A DNA stretch of 64,000 nucleotides from NCBI RefSeq assembly GCF_020229735.1, contig NZ_CP083459.1:124001-188000 (forward strand), written 5' to 3'. Below the pieces are notes generated by a model, which was not told the DNA's origin, made no database searches, and was given only the letters and a program-made list of their open reading frames with translations. Position 1 is the first letter of the stretch. Each line of letters starts with the position of its first letter. This DNA comes from Deinococcus taeanensis (GTDB lineage: Bacteria > Deinococcota > Deinococci > Deinococcales > Deinococcaceae). Below are positions 27,605 through 38,700 of this stretch, piece by piece. The translations under genes were made by a program, and so were the position numbers.

Positions 27605-27629
27605 GGAGGGGGCAGCGGTTGCCTCCCTC
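27605..27629 (+). terminator. Intercistronic hairpin after the binding protein gene
   Basis: GGAGGGGGCA pairs with TGCCTCCCTC around GCGGT, with one bulge and no T-run. In sugar ABC operons such stem-loops partially terminate or protect the upstream message, giving excess binding protein over permease. That role here is inference. Confidence 0.45.
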
Positions 27630-27697
27630 CTCCGCCTGCAGGCCGGGCCCTGCCAGCAGCGGGACCCGGCCGTCTGTTCACAGGAAAGGTGAACTTC

Positions 27698-28795
27698 ATG
27701 ACGCGAAAAAGCCAGGCCACAACCACCGCGTACCTCTTCCTGGCGCCGTTCCTGATCACCAGCGTGATCTTCTTCTTCTATGCCTTCGCGCGGGCCATCT
27801 ATTACTCGTTCACCGACTTCAATCTGTTCAATACCCCGAAGGTCATCGGCCTTCAGCCGTACCTGGAAGTCCTGTCGGACCCCTCCTTCCGGCGCGCGCT
27901 GACCAACAGCCTGGTCTTCTCCCTGGTGACCACCACCCTTCAGACGATTTTTGCCCTGCTGATGGCCGTGGTCCTGAACAACCGGCTGCGCGGCATGACG
28001 TTTTTCCGGACCGCGTGGTACATGCCCAGCATCACCAGCAGTGTCGTGATCACCCTGATTTTCCTGTGGCTGTTCCAGCGGCGCGGCGTGGCCAACTACG
28101 TGGTGACCCAGTGGCAGACCTTCCAGCCGCTGCTCCTGACCCTCCTGGGCGTGACGCTGCTCATCCAGGTCGTTCAGGTGCTGCTGGAACGCCGCGCCGG
28201 ACACCCGGCCGGCTGGTTCGACCCGGCCCTCGCCGCGACCAGCGTGCTGGGCGCCGTCCTCGTCACTGCCCTTCTGAATGTCCTCGGGGTGGTCGGGCTG
28301 CGTGAGGTGCCCCCATTCGATTACCAGTATTTCGCCGACAAATGGATCACGGTCGGCGGAGCGCGGGTGCTCAGTATTCCGATGCTGGTGATCATCATCC
28401 AGAACACCTTCACGACGGTCCCCACGCTGATGCTGTTCTTTCTCGCCGGTCTCCAGGGCATTCCCGGGTCCCTCTACGAAGCGGCCGACATCGACGGGGC
28501 CACGCCCCTTCAGAAACTGATGAACGTGACCGTTCCACAGCTGCGCCCGGTGACGTTCTACGTGGTCACCGTGGGCCTCATCGGCACCATGCAGATGTTC
28601 GACCAGGTGGCCGTGATCGGCAGCGCGGCCCCGTCGGAAACGCTGATTACCCTCGCGTACTACGTGTACACCAACACGTTCAAGGCTGGCGCGGCCCCCG
28701 TGAACATGGCTTCCGCCGCCGCCATCATCCTGGCCCTGATCATTCTGGCAATGGTGTTCGTCCAGCGCCGTTTCTTCCCTTCGGAAGTGCGCTGA
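27698..28795 (+). CDS. Sugar ABC transporter permease (MalF type)
   Basis: A 365-residue inner-membrane permease. ATG 27698 follows AGGAAAGG with 8-base spacing. It has about eight hydrophobic helices, starting with TAYLFLAPFLITSVIFFFYA. The cytoplasmic EAA coupling loop is EAADIDGATPLQKLMNVTVP. Compared with the usual ~290-310 residues, it carries an extra stretch of about 75 residues between the third and fourth helices that includes two further hydrophobic segments (LLLTLLGVTLLIQVVQVLLE and ATSVLGAVLVTALLNVLGVV) and an aromatic loop (PFDYQYFADKW). It pairs with the next gene. No ATPase gene is present in the operon, so a shared MsmX-type ATPase encoded elsewhere is likely. Confidence 0.9.
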   Translation: MTRKSQATTTAYLFLAPFLITSVIFFFYAFARAIYYSFTDFNLFNTPKVIGLQPYLEVLSDPSFRRALTNSLVFSLVTTTLQTIFALLMAVVLNNRLRGMTFFRTAWYMPSITSSVVITLIFLWLFQRRGVANYVVTQWQTFQPLLLTLLGVTLLIQVVQVLLERRAGHPAGWFDPALAATSVLGAVLVTALLNVLGVVGLREVPPFDYQYFADKWITVGGARVLSIPMLVIIIQNTFTTVPTLMLFFLAGLQGIPGSLYEAADIDGATPLQKLMNVTVPQLRPVTFYVVTVGLIGTMQMFDQVAVIGSAAPSETLITLAYYVYTNTFKAGAAPVNMASAAAIILALIILAMVFVQRRFFPSEVR

Positions 28796-28829
28796 TGACC
28801 GGCGCCGCACGCTTCTCCGGGAGGCCCGC

Positions 28830-30368
<1,539 letters not shown>

Positions 30369-30407
30369 CGCGCCGCTCCTCCTTTCCTTGGCTGTACAGG
30401 TGTCCTT

Positions 30408-32291
30408 ATGCTGACTGAACGCACGGTCCTGAAAGAAAACGATCTGTATCTCGTGGCGGACGCCCACTACCAGGTAGCCGAGGGCGAAAGCGGCCTGTAC
30501 CGGCGCGACACGAGGTTCCTCCACCAGTACGCCTGGCAGCTCGATGGAAGCCGGCCTCAGGTTCTGGTGCAGCACGAGCGCTGGCCGTTCTGGCTGCACG
30601 CGCAGCTGGCCAACGCGAATGTGGGGTACACCATGCGGGTGGGCCTGAGCCGGGACCTCCAGCTCACCGCGACCGAACTGCGCGACACCCTTGAGGTCAC
30701 GCTGTACCAGCCCGGAACCCACCGGCTGACCCTGACGCTCGGGGCGGACTTCGTGGACATGTTCGAGGTCCGCGGGTGGCCCCACGGGGCGCCGGCGCGC
30801 GAGGTGCGTACGCATGAAATTCAGGGCGGGGTGGAGTTCTCCTACACCGCCGCCGATGGCCTGCGCCTGCGAACCCGGGTGGTGACGGAGCCCGCGGCGC
30901 AGTGGACCGGCGCCGCCCTCGAGTGGACCCTCAGCTCCTCGACGCAGGTGAAGGTCCGGGTGTACGCCTTGCAGGACGACGAAACCCCAGTTCGGGGTGA
31001 CCCGGAGACCCTCGCACAGGAGTACGCGGCGTTGCACGCCCACCTGACCCTGCCCGACCCGCTGGACCAGCGCGTCCTGAACCGCAGTCTTCAGGACCTG
31101 CGCAGTCTGGTCTTCGGGACGGACGCCGGGCCGTTTCCCGCCGCGGGCCTGCCGTGGTTCGTGGCGCCGTTCGGCCGCGACAGTCTGATCATGGCGCTGC
31201 TGCTGCACGAACACCGCCCGGAACTGGCGTTGAGTGTAGCCCGGTACCTGGCCGCGCGCCAGGGCACGAAACATGATCCGGTCACTCTGGAACAGCCGGG
31301 CAAGATTCTGCACGAGGAACGGGTGGGTGAACTGACCCGGATGGGTCACACCCCACACCGGCCGTATTACGCGACAGCCGACGCGACGCCACTGTTCGTC
31401 TGGCTGGTCGGGGAACTCAGCCACCGGCACCCCGAACTGGCCCGGGAACTGCGTCCCCACTGGGAGGCCGCCCTGGCATGGCTGACCACTTTCGGTGATC
31501 CGGACGGAGACGGCCTGATTGAGTACACCCCCGATCCAGGCGGCATCACCAACGCCGTCTGGAAGGACAGCAACGATTCAACGTTCACGGAAACGGGGGT
31601 GGATGTCAGCGGTCACGTGGCGGTCATCGAAGTGCAGGGGTACACGTACGCGGCGTACCGGGCAGCGGCCGGCATGTACTACGGCCTGGGCAACCCGGAA
31701 CAGGCCCGGATGTGGGAGGCGCGAGCAGCGGCCCTGCAACGGACCTTTCAGGAGGCCTTCTGGTGGCCGGAGCGGGGCTACTACGTTCACGGGCTGAACG
31801 GAGACAAGCAGCCGCTGCGGGTACTGGTCAGCAACCCGGCCCACACCCTCTGGACCGGCATCATCCCGGTGGAGCGCGCGGCGCAGGTGGCGCGGACGGC
31901 GCTGTCCGAGGAACTGTGGAGTGGATGGGGCATCCGGACGCTGGGCGTGAACGAGGTGCGGTACAACCCGGTGTCGTACCACAACGGCAGTGTCTGGCCG
32001 CACGACACCGCCGTCGCCGCACTGGGCATGGCGCGCTACGGTTTGACAGCCGAAGCCCGGCAGGTCGCGCGCGCCCTGTTCGACGTGGCGCGCTGGGCTC
32101 CTGACGCGCGGCTCAGTGAGTTGCTCGCCGGCTTCCCTCGTCAGGACGGTCCGCCCGTCCCGTATCCCGCGGCGTGTCATCCGCAGGGCTGGGACGCGGC
32201 GATTCCCCTGGCGCTCGCGTTCCTGCTGACCGGCCACCCCGGGGATGAGGAGCACAGCGACGCCGCTCACGCGCCAGCCCAGCGCACCTGA
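30408..32291 (+). CDS. Amylo-alpha-1,6-glucosidase / glycogen debranching enzyme family protein
   Basis: A 627-residue cytoplasmic protein. The N-terminal beta domain (residues 1-200: LTERTVLKENDLYLVADAHY, GLYRRDTRFLHQYAWQLDG) is the GDE_N_bis type. The (alpha/alpha)6 catalytic domain (210-610) contains FPAAGLPWFVAPFGRDSLIM, DPDGDGLIEYTPDPGG, WKDSNDSTFTETGVDVSG (usually W-K-D-S-x-D), and NPVSYHNGSVWPHDTAVAAL. These match the GH133-like family, with Asp/Glu in the W-K-D and H-N-G-S-x-W-P-H-D motifs. It probably releases glucose from oligosaccharides imported by the transporter. Last gene of the operon, 39 bp after the permease. Confidence 0.85.
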   Translation: MLTERTVLKENDLYLVADAHYQVAEGESGLYRRDTRFLHQYAWQLDGSRPQVLVQHERWPFWLHAQLANANVGYTMRVGLSRDLQLTATELRDTLEVTLYQPGTHRLTLTLGADFVDMFEVRGWPHGAPAREVRTHEIQGGVEFSYTAADGLRLRTRVVTEPAAQWTGAALEWTLSSSTQVKVRVYALQDDETPVRGDPETLAQEYAALHAHLTLPDPLDQRVLNRSLQDLRSLVFGTDAGPFPAAGLPWFVAPFGRDSLIMALLLHEHRPELALSVARYLAARQGTKHDPVTLEQPGKILHEERVGELTRMGHTPHRPYYATADATPLFVWLVGELSHRHPELARELRPHWEAALAWLTTFGDPDGDGLIEYTPDPGGITNAVWKDSNDSTFTETGVDVSGHVAVIEVQGYTYAAYRAAAGMYYGLGNPEQARMWEARAAALQRTFQEAFWWPERGYYVHGLNGDKQPLRVLVSNPAHTLWTGIIPVERAAQVARTALSEELWSGWGIRTLGVNEVRYNPVSYHNGSVWPHDTAVAALGMARYGLTAEARQVARALFDVARWAPDARLSELLAGFPRQDGPPVPYPAACHPQGWDAAIPLALAFLLTGHPGDEEHSDAAHAPAQRT

Positions 32292-32415
32292 GTGAAGCGC
32301 CGCCGTCCCGCTTGGGCGGGAGAACGGCAGTGCCCTCCCCGGTGCCCCGTTCGTTGAGAAGCGCGGCGTGTACGGCTGCGAAGTGGCGGTCAAGCCGGAG
32401 CATCAAGCACAGAAG

Positions 32416-32437
32416 AAGGCGGCCCGTGGGCCGCCTT
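32416..32437. terminator. Bidirectional terminator between sugar operon and binding protein gene
   Basis: AAGGCGGCCC (32416-32425) and GGGCCGCCTT (32428-32437) form a perfect 10-bp stem. It is followed by GATTTCTCT on the plus strand and CTTCTGTGC on the minus strand. It lies between convergent transcription units. A smaller stem (CCCGC...GCGGG) occurs at about 32313-32327. Confidence 0.65.
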
Positions 32438-32609
32438 GATTTCTCTAAGATAGAGCGGTATTCAGCTTCTGTCAACCTTATCCACCGGGTGGCCGTGGGT
32501 TGCTCCTCACGACGCGCGGACGAATCCGGTCTGATGGAATGGCGGCGCCCTCTGCGTTGTCAGTGCAGACCATCTGCATGGAAGGCGGCAGGGTTATGCG
32601 CTTCGGTGC

Positions 32610-33518
32610 TTACTTTGCTGCTTTCCCCGTGAGGACCCGGCTGGTAAAGATGTCGCTGAGGATGCCTTCCAGCCCGATCACGCCGCGGCCCTTGGCCCAG
32701 CGGTCGCGATTGAAGGTGTACACGCGGTTCTGGCGGCTGGCGGGGAGGGCCCGGACCAGGGCTTCAGCCTTGAAGCGATCAAATGCTCCCTGGTGCTCGT
32801 CGTTGAACAGGACGATCAGGGTGTCCGGGTTGAGGGCGGTGAGGCCTTCAAGCGACACCAGGTACTGGGTCTGGTCGTCGCGCATCCGGGCAGGATTGTC
32901 GCGTCCGAGTGCTTCGAGCAGGCTGCCCACGTAGCTTTTGTCGCTGTGTACATAGAACCCGTTGGGGGTCAGCACGCCGATGACAATCTTACCGGCCTTG
33001 GCACTGCTGGTGGCCTTCGCTTTTGAGAAGAGGCTCTTGTGATCGGCCAGAATGGAGCGGCCCAGCGCTTCTTTGCCGACAATGCGGCTGATGATGTCGA
33101 ACTGGTCGAGTTGATCCTGGTAGGTTCCGCGGTAGGAGCGGAACAGCAGTGTCGGGGCGATGCGGCTAAGTTGCGGGTAGAGGGTCTTGTGTTCGTTCTC
33201 GTCGGCGATGATCAGGTCCGGCTTGAGGGCCAGGATCTTTTCCAGGCTGGGTGCGTGCCGGTTGCCGACTGAAGGGATGGACGGTCCGTAGTATTTGCGC
33301 AGGTGCGGCAGCACTTCGGTGGCTGTATCGCCGTCGGCAACGATGCCGACGGGTTTGACCCCCAGTTTGGCCAGCGCGTCCATGAAGCCGAATTCCAGGA
33401 CCACGATGCGTTTGGGCACGCTTTTGATTTCTGTGGTTCCGGCGAGGTGCGGCACAGTGAGCGCGTTGGCGAAGAAGGAAAGGGCGAACAAGAGGGGGAG
33501 GGTTCGTAGCAGCACCAT
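32610..33518 (-). CDS. Iron-siderophore type ABC substrate-binding protein
   Basis: A 302-residue extracytoplasmic protein of the FecB/FhuD-type (periplasmic binding protein, helical backbone). Signal peptide MVLLRTLPLLFALSFFANAL. N-lobe: KSVPKRIVVLEFGFMDALAK, LGVKPVGIV, YYGPSIPSVGNRHAPSLEKI, LALKPDLIIADENEHKTLYP. This matches the family's 'P-x-R-I-V-x-L ... P-S-x-E-x-I-L-A-L-K-P-D-L-I-I' pattern. It also has a long connecting helix and a C-lobe (VSLEGLTALNPDTLIVLFND). It lacks a lipobox and has no transporter genes beside it, so it must use permeases encoded elsewhere. A palindrome just upstream of the start suggests metal-dependent repression. Confidence 0.85.
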   Translation of the reverse strand: MVLLRTLPLLFALSFFANALTVPHLAGTTEIKSVPKRIVVLEFGFMDALAKLGVKPVGIVADGDTATEVLPHLRKYYGPSIPSVGNRHAPSLEKILALKPDLIIADENEHKTLYPQLSRIAPTLLFRSYRGTYQDQLDQFDIISRIVGKEALGRSILADHKSLFSKAKATSSAKAGKIVIGVLTPNGFYVHSDKSYVGSLLEALGRDNPARMRDDQTQYLVSLEGLTALNPDTLIVLFNDEHQGAFDRFKAEALVRALPASRQNRVYTFNRDRWAKGRGVIGLEGILSDIFTSRVLTGKAAK

Positions 33519-33525
33519 AGATCTC

Positions 33526-33543
33526 CTAATCCGATTGGATTAG
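33526..33543. promoter_or_regulatory. Palindromic operator at the binding-protein gene start
   Basis: CTAATCC-GATT-GGATTAG, a perfect 7-4-7 palindrome, ends 8 bases before the minus-strand start codon, with an AT-rich TATATTT about 10 bases upstream of it. Position and size suit a DtxR- or Fur-type iron repressor. The regulator identity is inferred from the gene function. Confidence 0.6.
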
Positions 33544-34023
33544 TCGGAAATATAAGTGATGCAGGTTGCAATGGCAAGCAGACCCACAGCCCACGTCACT
33601 GAAGCGGCGGGCCCAGGAGGTCCGCCACAGCAACAACTCTGACTGCACAGGACCAGACCAGCGCCCATTGTTCACCGCGGCCGGACTGGAACGTCAAGCC
33701 GCAGGCCCCGCCACCTCCCACCCCAGGCGTCCGCGTTCTCCCAGCTCAACAGGGCATCCACTGAACGGCAGGACAACCTGAAAAGCCCGTCCTGGCCATG
33801 AGCGCCAGTGCGTCGTCCCGCCCGAAGCCCATCCAGCACCCCTCCGGACCCGTCACTGTCCCGGGGGGTCACCGGCGCCCAGGTCTGCCCATCCGGCGCA
33901 GCGGTTGTGGGTGCCCGACAGAGGCTGGACTGGTCCCTCATGCCGACCAGAGCGACCAGGGTCCAGCATGGCGTCCGGTGGTAGGGCGGTCCTCCCGCAC
34001 ATGGGGATTGAGCTTCCCACGCC
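33544..34023. other. Intergenic stretch, no supported gene
   Basis: It contains the promoter of the iron-binding protein gene near 33550. The rest (33600-34020) has only low-quality frames rich in Arg/Pro/Ser and no motif I recognise. Confidence 0.4.
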
Positions 34024-35634
34024 TCAGCCGGCAAGGCGGCGAGGCCCCCGGGGAACAGGCACCGATGACCCGGATGTTCCAGACGCCCAGGTGTTCTCGT
34101 CGAGCACAAGACTGAGAAGCTCCTTGGGGCCTGCCGCGTCACGCGGGTACTGGAGGACGATCACTGAAATCTCTTCCGGCGCGGCGCCGCTCTGCTCGCT
34201 GAGCCGCGTGACATGCCGTTCAAGGGCGTCTAAGGACTCACTGCTGCCTTTTGCCGGCAGAATCGCGTAGAGGTGAGCCCTGAGTTTATAAAGGTGGTCA
34301 CCCATACGGATATTGGCGGGCAGGTGAGCCTTCTGTCGAACTGCTGGCGCAATGCGCAGAAACAGGACGTCGACCCCTGGGTCCTCACGGTCAGCCTGCT
34401 GCGCGGCCCTGTCAAGGTCATGCAGAAACTGTCGCTCGTTCAGCACGGCGCGCCGGGCGGAGGCTCTGGCCGAAAGCCCGGACGGAGGAACCACGCCCGG
34501 CCTGAACGCGCCAGCGAGATTCGCCGCCTGCAGCAGCGGGGGACGAAGAACGGCGGTGAGCACTTCCAGCGTGTGCTGCTCCCCTGACGTCCAGTCCGGC
34601 CGGTTCCTGGCCCGCATCACCACGAAATGCAGGGGAGGTTCGCCGTGCCGCCTGGACAGGGCGAACACAGCCGCGCCGCCCAGTGAACCCGGACCGGCAG
34701 GCCAGGTGACTGCGGCCGGGTCATGGCGCCGCGTGTGAGATGACACGGCCTGCCGCAGGGCGCGCGTATCGAGCGCCAGGGACTGCGGCGATTGCGTCAG
34801 CACCTGGCCTGCGGCATCAGTGATGGCGACTGCTTCAACGCCGAGGCTCTGCTGTAAAATGGTCTGTACGAGCGAAAGCGCGTCGTCTCCGGTCAGGTTG
34901 CCCAGTTCCTGAGCGACCCTGGTGACCAGTTTCAGGTCGAGGGCGTCGTTTGCCTCTGCCTCGCTCCGTCCTGGAACGGTGCGGCTGGCCGGCAGAAAGC
35001 GGTAGCCGACACTCCGGACCGTGTCAATAAACGTTCCCCCGAGTTTTTTGCGGAGCTTCTTGACAAAGGTGTCCACCACGCGGCCGTCCCCGGTGTAGTC
35101 ACTCTGCCAGACGCGGTCGAGGATCTCCGTCCGGGTGAACACGCGGGTGGGGGAGCAGACGAACAGTTCAATCAGGGCAAACTCGCGGGCGGTGAGGTCA
35201 ACGGGTTGGCCGTACAGGCTGACCGTGCGGGCCTCTAAGGAGACGTGAAGGCCGTCGATGGAGACCGTGTCCTGCTCTCCCGCTCCCTGGCCGAGGGCAC
35301 TCCAGAGGCGTTGCTCGAGTTTTGAGAGGTCCGTCGCGGGGCTGATGAAGTGCAGTCCGATCTCGGCATTTGGAAGTGGATAATGGGTGATGCGGTCGGT
35401 GACCACGAACACCGTGATGCCCCTGAGGTTGTCGGCATGCTTCAGCAGGAACTGCTCCATGGCGCACAGTGTCACCGAGTCGCTGGGGTACGCCATGATC
35501 ACCGGGTAGCGGAAGGCGCTGTACATGGCGATCAACTCATCGAGCGACTTCGCCTGGTCGCAGATGAAGCCGGCCTGCCGAAGTGGCTGTGCGTGCGTTG
35601 TGTTCTCTGCTGTGCTGAGAATCAGTATCTTCAT
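34024..35634 (-). CDS. OmpR-type winged-helix regulator with degenerate receiver and C-terminal GGDEF-like domain
   Basis: A 536-residue regulator. Residues 1-110 have a response-regulator-like alpha/beta pattern (MKILILSTAENTTHAQPLRQ), but the phosphorylation region reads YPVIMAYPSDSVTL, so the expected Asp after strand 3 is absent. Residues 120-215 are a clear Trans_reg_C winged helix (VDLTAREFALIELFVCSPTR, VFTRTEILDRVWQSDYTGDG, VVDTFVKKLRKKLGG, IDTVRSVGYRFLP). Residues 235-375 look like a GAF sensor (LSLVQTILQQSLGVEAVAIT, WTSGEQHTLEVLTAVLRP). Residues 395-536 have the outline of a GGDEF domain (LNERQFLHDLDRAAQQADRE, ANIRMGDHLYKLRAHLYAIL) without the G-G-D-E-F signature. It is probably a phosphorylation-independent regulator. 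It sits beside a c-di-GMP enzyme gene transcribed in the same direction. Confidence 0.75.
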   Translation of the reverse strand: MKILILSTAENTTHAQPLRQAGFICDQAKSLDELIAMYSAFRYPVIMAYPSDSVTLCAMEQFLLKHADNLRGITVFVVTDRITHYPLPNAEIGLHFISPATDLSKLEQRLWSALGQGAGEQDTVSIDGLHVSLEARTVSLYGQPVDLTAREFALIELFVCSPTRVFTRTEILDRVWQSDYTGDGRVVDTFVKKLRKKLGGTFIDTVRSVGYRFLPASRTVPGRSEAEANDALDLKLVTRVAQELGNLTGDDALSLVQTILQQSLGVEAVAITDAAGQVLTQSPQSLALDTRALRQAVSSHTRRHDPAAVTWPAGPGSLGGAAVFALSRRHGEPPLHFVVMRARNRPDWTSGEQHTLEVLTAVLRPPLLQAANLAGAFRPGVVPPSGLSARASARRAVLNERQFLHDLDRAAQQADREDPGVDVLFLRIAPAVRQKAHLPANIRMGDHLYKLRAHLYAILPAKGSSESLDALERHVTRLSEQSGAAPEEISVIVLQYPRDAAGPKELLSLVLDENTWASGTSGSSVPVPRGPRRLAG

Positions 35635-35799
35635 CCGACTCCGGGCCTGTTCACGAGAAAAGCAAGAATCTGGCTAGGCGGCCACCTGCTGGACCGGCCT
35701 TGGCGCCCGCGTCAGATCAGTTCAGGCGCGAACGCTTTTCCAGTCAGCTGGCCTCACTATGCGGCCCGGATTCTTACTGCCATCTCACATGCCAGTGCT

Positions 35800-38700
35800 T
35801 TAGGACGCCCTAATGCAGTCCCGGCCGGCATGTTTGGCCTCATACAGCTTCTCGTCGGCCAGCGCGAGCATCCGCTCGTGATTGGCCACGTCCGTGCGCC
35901 CGCAGACGCCCTGGGAGAGGGTGACCTTGAGGTCCGGGTGAAGTTCGTGCCACGGGTAGGTCCTGACCCTCTGGCGGATGCGTTCGGCGAGTTCGCAGGC
36001 TTCTTTCGGCTGCGTTCCCGGCAGCACGATCAGGAATTCCTCGCCGCCGTATCTGCCCACGCGGTCGTTCTTCCGGCAGGCGTCCTTGAACAGCCTGGCG
36101 GTGATCCGCAGCACCTCATCCCCCACGGGATGAGAGAAGCGGTCATTGATCTGCTTGAAGAAATCAAGGTCGATCATGAGGACCGACAGCGGCCTGCCGG
36201 AATGCTGGTGCTGTTCGAACTCCTGGGCCAGATGCTCTTCGATGTGGCGGCGGTTGAACACCCCGGTCAGTCCATCCTCACGCAGTTGCCGCTCGAGCAT
36301 CTTCGACTGTTCCTGCAGCGCTTTGAGGAGCGCCGTCTTCTCGCTGTTGGCCTTCTCCAGTTCGACGTTGGCGGACGCCAGTTCGACGGTACGCAGCCGG
36401 TACGACTCGGCGGTCGCCCGCGCCCGCTCCGCCTGGTGGTGGGCCATGAGCGCTTCGGCGCGGCGGATGCTTTCACGCTGGTAGAGTTCCAGGTCGCGGT
36501 CATGCGCGACTTTCAGGTGAGCAAGTGCCTGGGGGGACTCGCCGTTCGCTTCGTACGCCGCGGCCAGTGTCCGGTGAGCCTCCACGCTGAGCCGGGCGGC
36601 CTGCATCTCGTCTGCGGCTTCGACGGCCTCTTTGGCCCGCGCGAGGGCACACTGCAGCTTTCCGCTGTTCAGCAGCCCCTGAGCGTAGCGCAGGGCCGTC
36701 CATACGGTCGCTTCGGTGGTTCTGCCCTCTAGTTCTTCGCAGGCGATGCGCCACGCCTCCGCGTGCAGGTCCAGTGCCTGTGCGGCGTTGCCCTGCATGT
36801 CCAGGGCGCGTGCAAGCGTGGAGGTGGCCACCATTTCCAGCTCGTGATGGGTGGCGGCCATCGCCAGGCGGCGGGCCTGAGTGGCGTGCTCAGCGGCGGC
36901 CTGCCACTGCCCTGCTTCCAGGCACGTGTCGGCGAGATTGTAGTGGCACAGCAGCATTTCAAACTGATTGTGTTCCTCGGTGTGAACCGCAAGCGCTTCA
37001 AGGAAGGATTCGATGGACTGAACGTAATTCCGCTGATGCTTGTACAGCAGACCAAGGTTGTTCTGTGCCTTCGCCTGCCACTGCTTCTCCCCGAGCTGTC
37101 TGGAGATTTCCAGTGCCCGCAGGCAGTACTCCACAGCGCGTTCCGTGTTGTGGGTGGCGTCGTGCGCGATAGAAAGGAGATTTGACACGGCGCGCTCAAG
37201 GCCAGGGTCATGCAGGCGCTGCGCGACCTCAAGGGCAGGATGCAGCAGGTCGAACGCCTCCCCGAACTGCTGGGCCTGAAGACAGGTCATGGCCATATTG
37301 CGCTGGCAGTACGCCACGCCCTGTTCGTAATGCTGCTCCTCTGCAAGGCGCAGCGCTTCCTGCGTGAGCGCCACGAGACGCTCGGGGTCCGTGTTCCTCA
37401 AGGCCCAGGCTTTTTCGGCCAGTTCATCCACCTGGGCAGTCACGTCCGCGTCTCTGGCGAGCAGTGGGTCGGGGAGTCCCGGCATGACCCGCACGGCGCT
37501 GGAGGCCGGATCAGGCGCCGGGCTCTCGACGTTCAGGTCAAGGCGACCTTCACGGGCCAGGGTCAGGAACACGTCCACGACCGCCGGGTCGAAGTGCTTT
37601 CCAGACTGGCTTTCAATTTCAGCCAGAGCCCGTTCCAGGTCCCAGGCGTCCTTATACGCCCGGTCGGTCGTGAGGGCGTCCCAGACGTCCACGACCGCGA
37701 CGATTCGCCCCTCGAGCGGGATGGCCTCTCCCCGGAGGCCACGGGGGTACCCGGTACCGTCCCAGCGTTCGTGATGCGTAAAGGCGATGATCTCCGCCAG
37801 CTGGAGCAGCTCGGACTGCCCGCCGGTCAGGACGCGGGTGCCGATGGTGGTGTGATGCTTCATGATCTCGAATTCGTCAGGGGTGAACCTGCCGGGCTTC
37901 ATGAGGACCGCGTCTGGTATGCCAATCTTGCCGATGTCATGCAGCCGGGCGGCGAGCCGCAGCAGCTCCACCTGTTGTCCAGGAAGATTCAGAGCCTGCG
38001 CCAGGCGCGCGGTGTACTCGCCTACCCGGGTGGTGTGTTGCCCCGTCTTGTCGTCGCGGTACTCGGCCGCCATCGCCAGACGCTGCACGGTTTCGTACTG
38101 CGCCTGCTCCAGTGCCAGCGTGCGCGCCCGCACTTCACGTTCGGCTTCTTCCTTGGCGCGCATCGTGATGTCGTTCAGTTGCCGGTACATATCCGACTGG
38201 GTTCGCGCGCGTTCCAGTTCCACCTGATCAGTCACGTCGCGGTGACGGCGCTCGCTGTCCTCATGGAACAGGGCACGCTGGGCCTCCACCACCTGTTCGT
38301 GCAGCGCGAACGCCTCGTCCAGCCGCCCGGCGTGGCGGTAACAGCGGGCGAGGTGGAAGCGCGCGTCGATGCCTTCGCGCCTCATCTCGGCCTCGTCGGC
38401 CAGGCGCGTCGCCTCTTCCAGGTGGGTGATGGCCGCCGCGTACTGTCCGCGCTCGGCATGCAGAACGCCAAAATGAACGAGCGCCTCCGTGATGCTGGGC
38501 ACATCGGGAATGGCCCGCGCGACATTCAGCGCTTCCTGCAGGGTGGCCAGGGCGAGGTCATGCTGCCCCAGCGCGTGGTAGACCATGCCCAGGGCGTCGA
38601 GCGTGCCGGCTTCCTCCCGGCGCATGCCATGCAGGCGGGTGATCTGCAGCGACTGCAAAAAGGCGCTGAGCGCCTCCCGGTGTTCACCCAGGGTCTGGTA

